From assembly GCA_963969595.1 (NCBI GenBank), contig OZ018408.1:22751823-22815822 (forward strand): a stretch of 64,000 nt of DNA, in the 5' to 3' direction. Origin of the DNA: Neckera pumila (lineage: Eukaryota; Streptophyta; Bryopsida; Hypnales; Neckeraceae). Position 1 is the stretch's first letter. Each line of letters opens with the position of its first letter. Positions 48,664 through 61,298 of this stretch are shown here, piece after piece. Under the pieces are notes generated by a model. That model made no database searches and had not been told where the DNA came from. It worked only from the letters and a program-made list of their open reading frames with translations. Position numbers and translations under genes: made by a program.

Positions 48664-51600
48664 AACGGTGCTAGATTGTGAGCCTGCGAGTGCGAGCCTG
48701 TGAGCGTTGAGCAGGGATTATGTGAGCATTGAAGTTTAAATTTTGAATTTTTGAAAAATGTCAATTTTATTTCTAAAATTAGATAATATTTTCAAAATTA
48801 GGATACCTTTTTTTATCTTGAATAAATTATAGTACCTAGTACCATGCACCTATCACCGTGGACCTATTACCGTTGTTATGTACACTTGAGATGAAATTTT
48901 TAATTTTGATTGGTTTTGGAAGTATCACAAGTATATATTATGAAAGCTAAGAATTAGAGTTTAGGGAAATTCATATGTAGATTGGAAATAGGGTGTATTA
49001 AATGCATCGGCACATTACAGTATTTGTCCAAATAGAGAATGATACTTCTAAAGCTCTGTATTTAATTCCAATCTATGTAAACATAGATCTTCCAATCTCA
49101 AACAGCAATCACTCTAGGATTTTTGGTCTTCTAGGCATGTTCAAGATTCTCGCCTGGAACTTTGATGATACCTGCTTTACTGAGAAGGAGCTTCACTTCA
49201 TTGAAGCTAAAGCTTGGAGAATGTATAAACTTCTCGTCTATTGGATTCATTTTGCACAAGTAACGAAATAAGTAGTAAAGATGTTTACAATTGACATACT
49301 GATGGCGGCCACCAATCGCTGAGATTGCCATGTCTACAAAATCAGGGCAAGTACATTCCGGATACAAGCCGAGTGTGATTCAATAAATCTTTTGCGTGGG
49401 CTGAGTTCCCGATTGTAGGGAGATGATTGCTCCAAGTCCGGGGAGGGGAGCATGGTTACTCCCAAGATCATTCCTTTGACATTTCCAGCACTCTCCCATT
49501 TATTGCAATGCTCTGTAGTAGGAGCATTTGCAATACGTTGTATAGCCTTGCTCCTTCTACTTGTTGGATATGTGCCCGCATGCAAAGGACTAGGCTGATC
49601 GTAAAGTACCGCCTTGAAAACATTTGACATTGTAAACAAACGTCAAGGTGACATAGGTAGTCGCAATTGGAGTTGAAAGCCGGCCTCTTGCAAAAGTATT
49701 GTTTCCTAGCGAATCAAACTGGTGCCAGTTAGTACAGGCCTCACGTCGGGAACTTGGGGCCAATCAATTACCCATGTACGTTTAGAGCCTCGAACACATC
49801 GCTCAATATCATTTGGACAGAACCAAAAATCTGTCACAATCTCCTTGTTTCCGCCTCACTGTTTCTTTCTATCGTGGTATGTCGGAGCTGGAGTGCCTTT
49901 AGATCCCTTTGCAATTCGAGCCTCACAACAGATGTTTGATCCTCATTGTTGGGCATGACGTTTGCAGCTCGACTTGTGGGACAATCTTGCAATATGCCAT
50001 TGCGAAGTATTACAATCACTCTCCATCGCAGTCGTGACGTGCATCACATGCGCAGAGTTAGCCAGCGGGTCTGCTTCATTTGAGGCCACTGTGGATGTAT
50101 ATATAGATCGTGTTTGCACTCGTGGCTGAGAAAAATTAACCTTGTCCGGGCGATGGGAGTCACGATCTAAACCAATAGGGAGGTCAAGCTTACGCTTACT
50201 ACTACCAAAAATCTCTTCGCCTTTCAAATGTGGAACACGTGTTCCGCCATGAACCGGTCTAGGAAGGTGATTCAATGCCTCCGCAATCTTCTTTGGATCA
50301 CCTCTATGTCTAGCACCTCTCAGCTTCAACTCCTCTTTTAATGGCCCTGATCTTGATGTTGTGCCATTCAAGAATGCTCGATAATTTGTCATTTGCTGGA
50401 AGGCTCGAATGCAGTCATCACAAGTGGTGGCAAACAAATCATTAACTCAATTACCGGATTGTTGCAACTATTTGTTATGAACGGTTTCCGATAAGTTGCA
50501 TGATGGCATGTCCGCCATCTCCTAAGACTCAATCCCTGGAAGAACCAAAATGCATAGTTTAGTCCAGAATTCCACCAATGAAAACAGAAATACAGCCAAA
50601 TAACATGTCTCAGCTTCTTTGAAATACTATAGATTTCAGCTCTAAAGTATAAGGCAAAGGCATTCCTCGGTGCCGAGGAGTAAGTCACCTATTCACTACA
50701 GTGAATAGAATTTTATTTATATTAGATTTTTCTGTTATCGAAAAAAACAATCCCAATGAAATGCAAGTGCCCATTTAGAAAAGACATAATGAAAGAAATG
50801 ACATCGAGTAAATTACCATTTGCATGAAGCTGCCCCATTGGCAATATCTGAAGTGCCTAAATGCAAGCCACAACTCCAATTTACGCAGAGACTCCTCTGA
50901 GGCTGCTTTGGATGAAAGCCACCAAGAACGAATCGCCAAATAGCGTGTCTCAACTTCCTCCATAGTCTTGGAATCTTTATACTGCTTGCAAAGACGAGTA
51001 TGTTGGTGTTGCAAGTCCGGTTTGATGAGCTTTTGTGTATGGCGATGCAAGGAAGTACTCTAGTGTAGGAGACATGTTCGCTCACGGTTCACCATTTCTA
51101 TTTTGGAATCCCATGAACTGTATACAATGCGAACGGCATTCCAATTCGCTTGTGCACTATCAGCCATGAAGCCCTTGAAGTTAGGATCCTGCATGCCATC
51201 ATGTCTCATGACATCATTCAATGACCTCCACATAATGCTTTGAACCTCCGTGTCCTCCGATTGCATATCACAGACAGCAATTGTCATGACTTTCCTGCTA
51301 TCTGTGTCATAGACGAGGCACGCCATGGTTGTCCAATCCTTCACGCGTTTTACATGGTCAAACATGAGCCATGCATTCTCAAGATCTCCACTCGGTTGTA
51401 TTCGTTTCACCAAGTCCACTCCACTACCAGGCCCTTCTACCAACATTTTAAACAAATATACTTTCTCTTTCCCATGACTTGGAAAGACACTGTCATGAAT
51501 GTACTCAAACTTCAAATTCCGTTTCATATTCATGATGCTATCTAGGACCCCACCTTTGCCAGTGCTACGGAAAGAAGTAATAATGTTATGGATGTTAGGA

Positions 51601-52730
51601 GAACTGAGTATCTGAAATTTATCCATGACATCTTCTAATGACTTTCCTTGTAGCATCTCCTTAGGGCCTTCACCATTGTGTATAAGGTGGTTGTTTAAAA
51701 ATTGCTTACTAGCTGCCAGGGCAATGGCTGAGTTAGTGGCAGCAGGGGTTCTTGCAACCTCGCCTGCAATGAGACCGGAAATAGTGTCTAAAGACTCTCT
51801 ACATGTTCCAGAAGCCACAAGATGCATGTGATAACCTAGATGAATGCAGGCTCTGGTCATCATTGCAGTATTACTAAAAATGTAATATATTCTAGCATCA
51901 CAAGTACTAACACAATGTGGCGGAAGTTTGCATATTTTGCAAAGAAGACTTGAATCCTTTGGAGGATTAGCACCAACATGGAATGGAGCACTGGTATAAC
52001 CACACTACTCTTTTTCATTGCGCTTGGCAAACTGCTTCAAGTACTCACACTCATCGTTATTATATACCAGATGTCCAACACAAGAGGACTTCCTAAAATT
52101 CAAGCCATCTTGGTTGTGGATGTTGGATGTCATGGTCCGACACCAAGCATGACCATCATATCGTTTATCCATACCCTGCAGATTTCCACCAGAACATGGC
52201 GAAGATGAAATACGAAGAAAAGGCAACTCAAATACTACGTCTCCATTAAAGTCTGGAGGAAGATACTGCACTTTTTGGTGAATCACTGAATCGTAATCTA
52301 ATGCAGCAACTTCGTTCCGAGATCCCCAAATTGATGCTAGCTTCTTCAGGCGACCAACGATACTTAGCAATTTTACACTATTTGGATACATTGGTGGACA
52401 AGAGTGAGTGGACAGAGAAGGACTACATGAGGGCACGCAGTCTATACTAGAAGAAGTTCTAAGGACATCGTCGGGCATTGTACTACATAATGGTGCTTGA
52501 ATACTTGGCTGGCTGAGGGACTCTCCCTCAGACTCAATTGATAAATCAATGATTGAGTTACAGACTTCTTGTTTTACACGGAGAAGTTGAATGGGAGTAC
52601 TAGCAATCGCAATGTGCTCATGTTTTGTTGAATTCCTAATATTGCGCCGAGGAGGAAGCATATCCACGGCGGAATGGTCTGACTGTCGAGGAAAAATCTA
52701 TGTGGAAGCACCCCTCACAAGTAAAGACTA
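48664..52730 (-). mobile_element. Decayed relative of the large element (copy III)
   Basis: The left border is near 48664, where GGTGCTAGATTGTGAGCC and several GTGAGC/GCGAGC units mirror the right end of copy I. CCTATCACCGTGGA (48849-48862) is the shared subterminal motif. A minus-strand transposase pseudogene follows. No methyltransferase-like gene was found. The other terminus was not located; copy II begins 0.75 kb further on and may have inserted into it. Confidence 0.55.
49131..52661 (-). pseudogene. Transposase pseudogene of copy III
   Basis: The same protein family as the copy I transposase, clearly diverged. The N-terminus keeps VKQE and SIIDLS. Next are GMDKRYDGHAW, CVGHLVYNNDEC and CKICKLPPHC, then VYDTDSRK, FMADSAQANWNAVRIVY and CNLSETVHNK. 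The knuckle near 49290-49360 reads CTCPDF...NCKHLYYLF. The intron 50536-50816 matches the position of the copy I intron. In-frame stops include TAG at about 52005 and 51060 (the latter where copy I has Trp), and several more in 49.7-50.5 kb, some at Trp codons of copy I. It cannot encode a full transposase. Confidence 0.75.
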
Positions 52731-53480
52731 TCCATATGCTCTATAGCGACCTTAACGAAGGTGCCAAACGTGACCACCCTCGAGTTCTAACTTCAGCATA
52801 TAGACGTATTCTTTCACCTGGCCTGACTCAAACATGACTTCCTCTTCAACATATATGCTAGACTGGACAAAACCGAAGCGGACATGAAGAAGGTGTAAAG
52901 AAATTACAGCATATCCTTCTGAGCCAAGTGGGAGAACAAGTGGAATCTCATGGCCATCCGCTCAAATGAAGGCCATTGAGAAAATAATAAGGCACCAGAA
53001 AATGAGAGTACAATGACCTAAACTTGGGTTCTATTGTATAGCCGGATATGAATTAGTTTGAATTTACTGTCATCAGTTCAGGACAGCGAATGCAATATTG
53101 TAAGAAGACAGTAGCCTCCAAATTTGGATATGTGGACTGCTGCTTAAATATATTTTGAAATATGATCCTGTGGAAGCAAGTGGAGTTCAATACCTAAATC
53201 ATAAATAAAAGTGAACCAAAACTCAAGGAACATGCTAATTAATTGTTTTAAGATGTAGAACACATTTACATTGAGCTTGCAAAATGTACAAAGAAAGAAT
53301 GAAAGTACCATTCCTATCTTTGTGCCATTAATGTATTTCAAAATTTCAAGAACCATTCGTTCATATCCATTAAAGCATCTTTGGAAAGTGCCATTACATG
53401 TTCTCATATGAGGGCTTAGGGAGGGCAAGAGAATGGTCTATTAACTATGATGTATTATTATTATTTGACGGTTATGGGTG
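52731..53480. other. Flank between copies III and II
   Basis: No gene is recognised. The 10 bp just before copy II are GTTATGGGTG. If copy II made a 10-bp duplication, the same decamer should follow its right end beyond the window. Confidence 0.4.
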
Positions 53481-54029
53481 GGAAACTTAGTAGTGTGAGC
53501 GGAGAGCGGAGAGCAGAGAGCAGAGAGCAAAGTTTGGAAAGCAGAGAATCAAATTTTTGTAATCAATTTTGACAAAAAGAGTGCCTATTACCGTGGAATC
53601 TAGAATTATTTTAAGCCAAATTTGTTTAAAGTGTACCCCAATTTTGTGGAATTTCAAAAAACATTTCACGAGATTTTTTAAAAGATACCCCAATACCGTG
53701 GATCTTCGAAAAATATTTCTCAAGATTTTAGAAAATGCACCCCAATTTTGTGGAATTCTTACATCTAATTAAATCTAGTAGCAAATAAAACCTTAAAGGC
53801 GTGGTACACTGAATTTCTAATGAAAGACTTTGTAAAATTGGTTTTAGGTAGTGTAAAGATGCAATTAGGGCTGACGTCATCAAAAGAGGCTTACAATCAA
53901 ACAAAAATCCAAGAAAAAATCCAACGAGACTTGCAAGGATACATGTAAATATAACCCAAACCCAACTCATATAAAATCCAAATGAATATAAAGCATAGGA
54001 ATTTAGGTCACGAAATCCAAAAAGCTCCA

Positions 54030-57000
54030 TCAACGGCTAGAACTACCACTATCCTTGCCTTGCTTCGCCTCTAGATCTATGTAATCCAAGACACGCTTAT
54101 TGAAACTGCGTGCACGAGGAGGGGGTGGTGATAGTGCCTCTGCAAATTGATGCGCAATCCCACTAGCATATGAAGGGAGCTCAAATGCCTTAGGAGGACT
54201 TGCAAACATGTCCGTAGTGAGGACATGAATCGGACTCTCCCTTGGAACTCTGAACAATCAAGAAAAATAAATAAATAAGTAGAAAAAAGAAACAAAGAAC
54301 GGAGAAGAAGAAATTGCAAACAAACAAAGAAAAATGCAAAAAACAAACTTACGCACAGAGCAAATCAAAGTTGCGCTTTGCCATCTTCTAAGGAGGCGGA
54401 GCAAAAACGGACCCTCGCGGTCGGGCAACCTGACGAGAAGTAGTCTCTGGGTCAGGGTCTCGCATGGAGAGGAGGATGGCGTCGAAGATGTCCAAATCCG
54501 CCTCAAGAGCCACAATATGGCGCTGAAGTGCACGGCACGCAATAATGGAACCACCTAAATCATTTAGAATCAAATTGTGAGAAGTTGTAATACAAAAAAA
54601 TAAAGTAGTGGGAAGAGGAAGATTGAAAATCAAAGAGGTTGAAAACAAACCTAGACCACATTGCCAATCCATCACAATGTCATCCTTGTCGGTGAGGGCA
54701 GAAAAAAGGATGGAATAAAACTCGTGACGTTTCTCACGAGCACTTCTCCAGGGCATGCCATCCTCCCTCATAGCCTGATTCTTCTCATCCGTGAAACTGT
54801 TGAGCCAACCATCCCTCTGGAGGTTGTAACCCATCTTATCAAAAGCTGTGTTCCGTATCTTAAGAACAGAATTAACCCGAACTAACACTTTCATGAAGAA
54901 CTTGCGAGTCTGAAAAAATGAATTCAAATGTGTTAGTATCCATAAATCCACAAAACTCAATTGAATTTGAGATAGAGTAGAGGGAGAAAAACTTACTACT
55001 CCGGTAGGAACCATGGGCGACTGAAGGTCCAAGTCATTCATGCCAAACCAATCTTCAGCCACGTAGAAGTTCATAGTGTGTGCCCAATTGTGGATATCCC
55101 TCGATATATCAGGATCAGCAGCATGAGTGAAGACAAGAATGCTGTTGTCATGGAGGTTGGCATCTGCAAAGGCAAATAGAACCTCAAAGTATGAAGTAGA
55201 CCGCCTGTTCCAAGTTGGAACATCATCTAAGGAGGTAGAGATCCGTGGCACACGCAAGTTCTTGGGCACATCTGCAAAGAGAAGATCGATGCCCGTGTGA
55301 ACCTTTTCCTTGGCATTGGATCGAATACGACCTGCTCCAACCTACACAGAGAAATCGTTGTGAAAACTTGAAGAAATAAGAGAAATTAAATCTTAGAAAT
55401 AAGAATGAATGCAATGGAAAGAGAAATTGTATATAAACCTTATTTAGGAACTCTTGAATGCGAGTGTAGACTGAATGGCGAACCCCGTTGTTCATAAGCT
55501 GTTCAATGACATCCACCATGTCCACATTCTCAATCAGGGTGAGCGTAGAGGGCTTCTATGAGGAAGTGGCTGAAGTATCTGGTGCAATTGCCTTTCGCTT
55601 TCGCGGCTCAGAGGGGATGGTGATGTCGCTTTGAGAAGGAGCGGGGGCTGGGTCGGCAGGAGCAATGGAAGGGGTGAAGGATGGAGCAGAGGAGGGAGCA
55701 ACGGAGGGACTTCCAGCGACTGTAGTGTCGGGAGTAGAAGAAGGAGGTGCTGAACCCTTAGAAGCAGAGCGAAGGGACCTACGGGGTTGAGAAGGCTGGG
55801 TACCTGAGGCTGTGCCAACTAACTTGCCCTTTCTGCCCTTGGACACGTTTACTGGCTTAGTCGCCTTCTCCTTCCCTTTCTCCGTCGTCTCCGTTGGTAG
55901 AAGCTCCAAGTCAGAAGGATGATCAAGCACCGGAGTTGTAGCAATCAATGAAGAGTGAAGTGCTACCTCAGAGAGGGGGATAAAACCCCTAGAACAATCA
56001 ATATACCAACCACAAGCCTTGAGGTGGGGATCTAGGTACTTGGCAACCTGTGTCTCCGTATACATGAATTGGGTAGACTCCAAATTCACCCAGTCTTCCA
56101 AGTAAGGTGATAGAAACGATGTAGAAACAGCTTGCTTGGGAACAAGCTCTTGGAAGATGTACCTGAAATATAAGGCAAAGATTAGTAAGTGAAAAGTAGA
56201 AAGAGGATACGAATAGCAAAGAGAAGGTGCAAGATGGATGCAAACCTGTAAATCACACGTTGTACAATCTGGCGACCATCAAACTCATTTAGGTCAGAGG
56301 CTTTGAAGAATCTTGGATCTGCATTATGGTCAAAGAACTGCTCAAAGGCTGTGTCCAATAGAAAGATCCTCCAGCGGTCAACAAACTCCGCAGGCCGTAA
56401 TACACCCACGGAGACATTCCAATGAATAGGTCGAGTAAAGCTTGACTCCATGGAAGCAAATTCCTCTACCACAACATGCTCTAGCTGCATTACTACAAGT
56501 AGAAAGTAAGAATTCCAAAGTCAAAATGGTACAAAACAAATTGAAGAAGGGGAGAGTAGTTAGAAAATGGACCTGAGCCCAAAAAGACGCTTTGTTTAGC
56601 CAAATGTCAAGAACCTTCTCCTTAAGAGGCACTATAGAGGGGAACTTGTTACCGCCACGAACAGTAGGGGAGGAATTCCACCACCAGAGCCAGGCCATCT
56701 TGAAGCGAGGTTGGACGTTAGCTGTGGCAATCTTATGGAGCTTTTCAATTGTCATGTCGGGGACGGTGTTGGTGGAGAAGTGCCGATCAATCTAGAGACA
56801 AGATCCATGGTTAAAAATATGAAAAGGAATGTTGAAGTGGAATGCGACAAAATTGAATAAGAGAAAAGGGAGAGGATAACCTCGTCAAAGAATGCTGGCT
56901 CGTGATGCGAGTTTGCTATGGCAACGTACTTCTCAAAGCTCTTTGTACGAATAGACTTTCTAGCCTTCTCTTCTGTTGAGGTCATGGCCTTCCAAATACC

Positions 57001-60000
57001 CACAGCAGTCCTCTGATTCACTGGTGTTGCATCCTTGTAAGCTAGAGCGGCAACATCAGCAGCAGCCGAGATTTCCCTCTGGTGAGTAGAAATGTTAGCC
57101 CATGCAAATTGCAAGAGTGACAACCAATAAGAAAAGCAAATAGATGAAGGATTACCTTGTAGAGGAAGGAAACGAAGACGTCCATCGTGAGAGGATACCA
57201 TGTGGAAACCTTCGACTTGGCGGTAGCACATGCCTGATAATCGTCCTTGGAAATCAAGTCCGCAAATGCCTCCAAAGGCAAGGCACCAAAAGTGCGGATG
57301 CGAAGGAGTTTTGCTGGCACGCTAGACTTGACGTGGTCGTTTTCAGTTGACCTATGCAAAAGATTGGCACGCGTAAAGCAAACAAAATTTGAAGGTGACA
57401 AAATCATGAAGAAACCAAAAAGGAGGCAGAACTTACCAGTTAACATCGTTCATGGCGTTCATGAGAACACCACTGTTCTTTCGCGCATCCAAGGCAATGC
57501 AGTGCGGAGAAATATGCCAGGACTCCTCCGTAGGATGAAACTTATTAATATGGCGGTACCAAGCTGTGAGACGATGGTTGCCCTCCCAAACAAAGAGCAT
57601 CTTGCCAACCATATGAGCAAGGTCATCATCCTGCGCCATGAGTGAGTCGAACCACTCACTAGTAGTCTTCCAGAGTGGACTCCACCTAGTGACGATATCC
57701 TCGGTGACGTCGACAACCTCGTCCTTGTTGTTGTAGATCGACACGTAAAGGACGCGGTCACCATCACGGTAGCCAGTGACAAATTCATTCTCCAATCGTT
57801 GAACATCAACCTCATTAATTGGACGCACAAGAGGCAAGGCATGCATTCGGCAAAGGAGAATGCAAAGGCGGGACTTATTTGTGGGCCGAATTCGAAGGCG
57901 ATTAATAACTGCAGTTGAGTTGGCCTTCTGCTACGCTCGAAGTTGATTCTCTTCTATGTCGGGATCAGCCTTCTCCTCTGGTTCGGCATAACGTAGTAGC
58001 GGAGTTGGAGACTACAACCAACACAAGGTTTATTATTGAGCAGATCAAATACCAGAACAATTAAATAATCAAATACGCAATGTTTATAAATGAAGTTTGA
58101 GTACAATGATTCTAGATGCAAATGCATATAGAAAGAATAGCATGCTATTCAAAATTGGATGTACATTAAGGAGCACTAATAGTAAACAATGTGATGGATA
58201 GAGATCCATCACTGAATCAAGGAGCATACAAGTGCAGAAACTAAATGGGTATAATTCCAAACCAATTACCTCTTGTCCCCCAGTAGCAATGTCATTGGTC
58301 ATTGCTACAGATGTTGGCATAGGTGGCTCCTGAGCTAAGACAGCTTGAGACAAAACAATCTCCAAGGGTTGCGAAAAGTCCATCACTCCAGACTCCTGTC
58401 AAAAGGAGGCATGAATTAGAACAGAGATACACACTAGTGGAGAACCCGGCGGAACCGCGGGGTTCATTAGGAGTGTCTCAAATGGAATTGAAAAACTAGT
58501 ATTTTCATTGAAATGGCAACAGCAACTTTGAAAAAAGACAAAATTACAAAAAAAAGTTGGAATTTCCTAATACTCTTTGTAGTCCACTTAGAATTGATCT
58601 ACAATAGAACAAATAAGCACAAAACTATTGAAAATGAACAAAACAAAGCAAGACAGGGCAGCCCAAAGGAACCTTGTGAAAACACAGGGTTTTTGAAAGA
58701 GTAATCTTAATTCAGAAATTAAAAACAAATGAAGAAAGGGCATGGCCTGCCGGAACCCCGCGTTTCCGCCGTGTTCCTCCAAATGGTGCCCGAATCCATT
58801 GTGCATACAAATGAAACCCTAAGTGCAAGGAATCCTAAATTTTGTTTGCGGTATATGTGGGAAGTAAGCTTGGTTGTCACTATGTGTAGCCAAATTGGAC
58901 AACCTTGCGGATCCGTGAGGTTCCTCCAATTAATGCCTCAACCAACTACAAACATGATTGAACACATGAAACCCTAACTGCAAAGAATTTAAAAATTGCT
59001 TGCATTCAAAAAACTCTGCACTGTAGCCCCTGAAAAGTTGTAATGCGGCGTTTGTTAGCAACCAATACTGCTCGGCCGATTGTAAGCACGGCCAACAGTG
59101 GCACTTGTAAGCACCGCGCGGCCTGAAAATTGTGCGGCCAACAGTATGCACGGCTGAATTGGTTGAACCCCGCGGTTCCGCGGGGTTCCCCTAGGTGGTG
59201 CCGCAACCTTTCCTAAAACCCTAACTGTGAGTCATTGCAGAATTGCGCTTCTGTAGAATTACAGCATGAAGGAAGGCGCCTCAAAAAACACCCGCATGCA
59301 AGCTAAACCCAAACTGCACAGCACAAATTTTCAAAGCAAAGAAGTTCGGACTAACCTCTAGAGCCGCGCACAAAGCATTGCCGCTTGATTCCACAGCAAC
59401 GCCATCCGTCTCTCCATCGCCCGCCATTGTTCTCCGTTGATAAAAAATGCCCTTCTTTGCCACTCGTCTCCCTTCTTCTACGTCGTCTTCATTCTCTTCC
59501 TCTCCTTCATGTCTGTCCACTTCATCCATCTTTTCATCCTCTGTCTACAAAAACAGCCCAAAATAGCAATTTTTTCTTTAGCAATTTCACCAAAAACTTA
59601 CTATATTTAGTAAATTTTTGGTAGCCCCATAGTCCCCCCGGGGAGACGTCGAGACAGTTGGGGAAATTTTTTCCAAAACTAAAGGAAAACGGGGTTGACA
59701 GGTCATAAGTTTGGCCACTTAGGATAGAGACCGTGACAAAGGGATAAATAAGTTATCCACCGTAGGTATCACAGCCTATTTTTACCTGAAATTGATCCTA
59801 TTGTGTTGTGATGGGGGGCCCGTCACAACACAACATGTCGTGATGTCACGATAGACCACCCTGCCTTCACCTCCACTCATGCATGCATAAGATCAAATGG
59901 ATAAGAATTCCACTTCTATAAATAAAATTGAAGGAGGACCGGTGGAGGTAACCCGGCGGAACCGCGGGGTTTCCTCACCTTGCCCTCCACGGCTCTAGTA

Positions 60001-60574
60001 ACCCTAATGAACTCTATGCGTGACTAGTGCAAAGCTGTGCAAAGACTTACATTACAACCGCGAAACCACGGATAGCACCCATGGAGTTGCAAATTGCAAT
60101 CGTGAAGCGCATGAGGAATAGAAGCCCGTACGCAACAAAGGAAACCCGCGCATTCACTAAAATTTAAAAAACCAATAATGCCATTAGCTAATATAACAAT
60201 TGAGTTCAACTTACCATGTTGAAAAAGTCCTCCCTTCTTTCTTCATTTGAATCAGTCTGGTTTGAATTGGTACGCTGCTTGCTCTCAGCCATTGCTGGTG
60301 AGGGTGAACTTCTACTCTTCACTTCTTCCTGGATCAGCACAAGGTTAAGAACCCGAATCATACACCTTGTTCTCCAAGCACCACCTACTTCCTCCTCAAT
60401 TGGCTTGCGTAAGTCTGAAGGTGACCCTCGTCCCTCTATGCTCAATAGCTCCTTCTTTTTCAACTCGTTTCGCCTCTTCTGCTTCGAGTTGGTAAAAGTC
60501 GTGTCGCCTCTTCTTTTCTTGCGCTTCCGCGTTGGATCAATCGCAGAGACTATATTGTGGCCTGATTCCTTCAT
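54030..60574 (-). CDS. ParB-like / degenerate N4-N6 methyltransferase-like protein, three in-frame TAG codons (copy II)
   Basis: Counterpart of the copy I gene at 21449-27993. Every exon lies 32581 bp further on: first exon 60215-60574, last 54030-54249. The three TAG codons recur at 57931-57933, 55556-55558 and 54388-54390, with the frame again continuous. DVPK is at 55261-55272 and GNHRL at 57568-57582. No difference from copy I is visible in the exons, so any decay predates the split of the two copies. Confidence 0.6.
58442..59971. repeat. Interspersed GC hairpins in introns of copy II
   Basis: The same five palindromic segments as in copy I, shifted by 32581. The best hairpin is at 59165-59188. 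The 11-bp TTGTGTTGTGA stem recurs at 59801-59833. Confidence 0.65.
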
Positions 60575-61298
60575 GTGTGCGTCTTGCCAACCCTACAATG
60601 CCCGCACACCACCCCTGCACTCTCACGACATCAAACGCCTCTCACAAAAGATGATCCCTCACTAAACTTTTTTTGTCTACATAATGCTACTGCATGCGGT
60701 TTAGGGTTTTCCGGTGTCTAATAGCTGTACATTATAACATCACCATTAAGAAGATATTAAACCAATTATAAACTAGGCTATTAAACGGTGTCCTCCAAAA
60801 AACAATTGGCGTCTGCAAGATTTTCTTCTAGATTGACCGAGCTCTTGATTACTCTGTTCCACTATTAATATGGCAACTATTCCAATTGTAGGGCAAGATT
60901 GTCTGTCATTGCAGAAAGTTCATGATGTATTTGGTGCCTCCGCTCTAATTCAAGAAATTGGTGTTCATCAATTCTACCTAACTATTAAAGCTACCTGCTT
61001 TAGATGATGCCAACGGCTTTATTAATGACTGTGCCATCTACAATATTTCTAATTCCTTCTAATTCTTTGTCAGAATCATAATTATTATGGGATCTATCAA
61101 TAGTGAATGATCAATTATTCATAGATAATTCAAAATGCTTAAACTCCGAGTTGCTCTTCCGTATTGCCTCTCTTTGCAAACCTTTAATTTCTTTCTCATT
61201 GTTGGTCATCAAACTCTCCTTCTATCTATTTGCTTTCTTGTGATTATTGATGGCATTGCCCTCTGTAGTCTACGCTTAGCTTTTCCTTCTCTTTGTCA
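60575..61298. promoter_or_regulatory. Divergent promoter region of copy II
   Basis: Same 724-bp interval between divergent start codons as in copy I, with the telo-box-like TTTAGGGTTTT near 60701. Confidence 0.45.
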
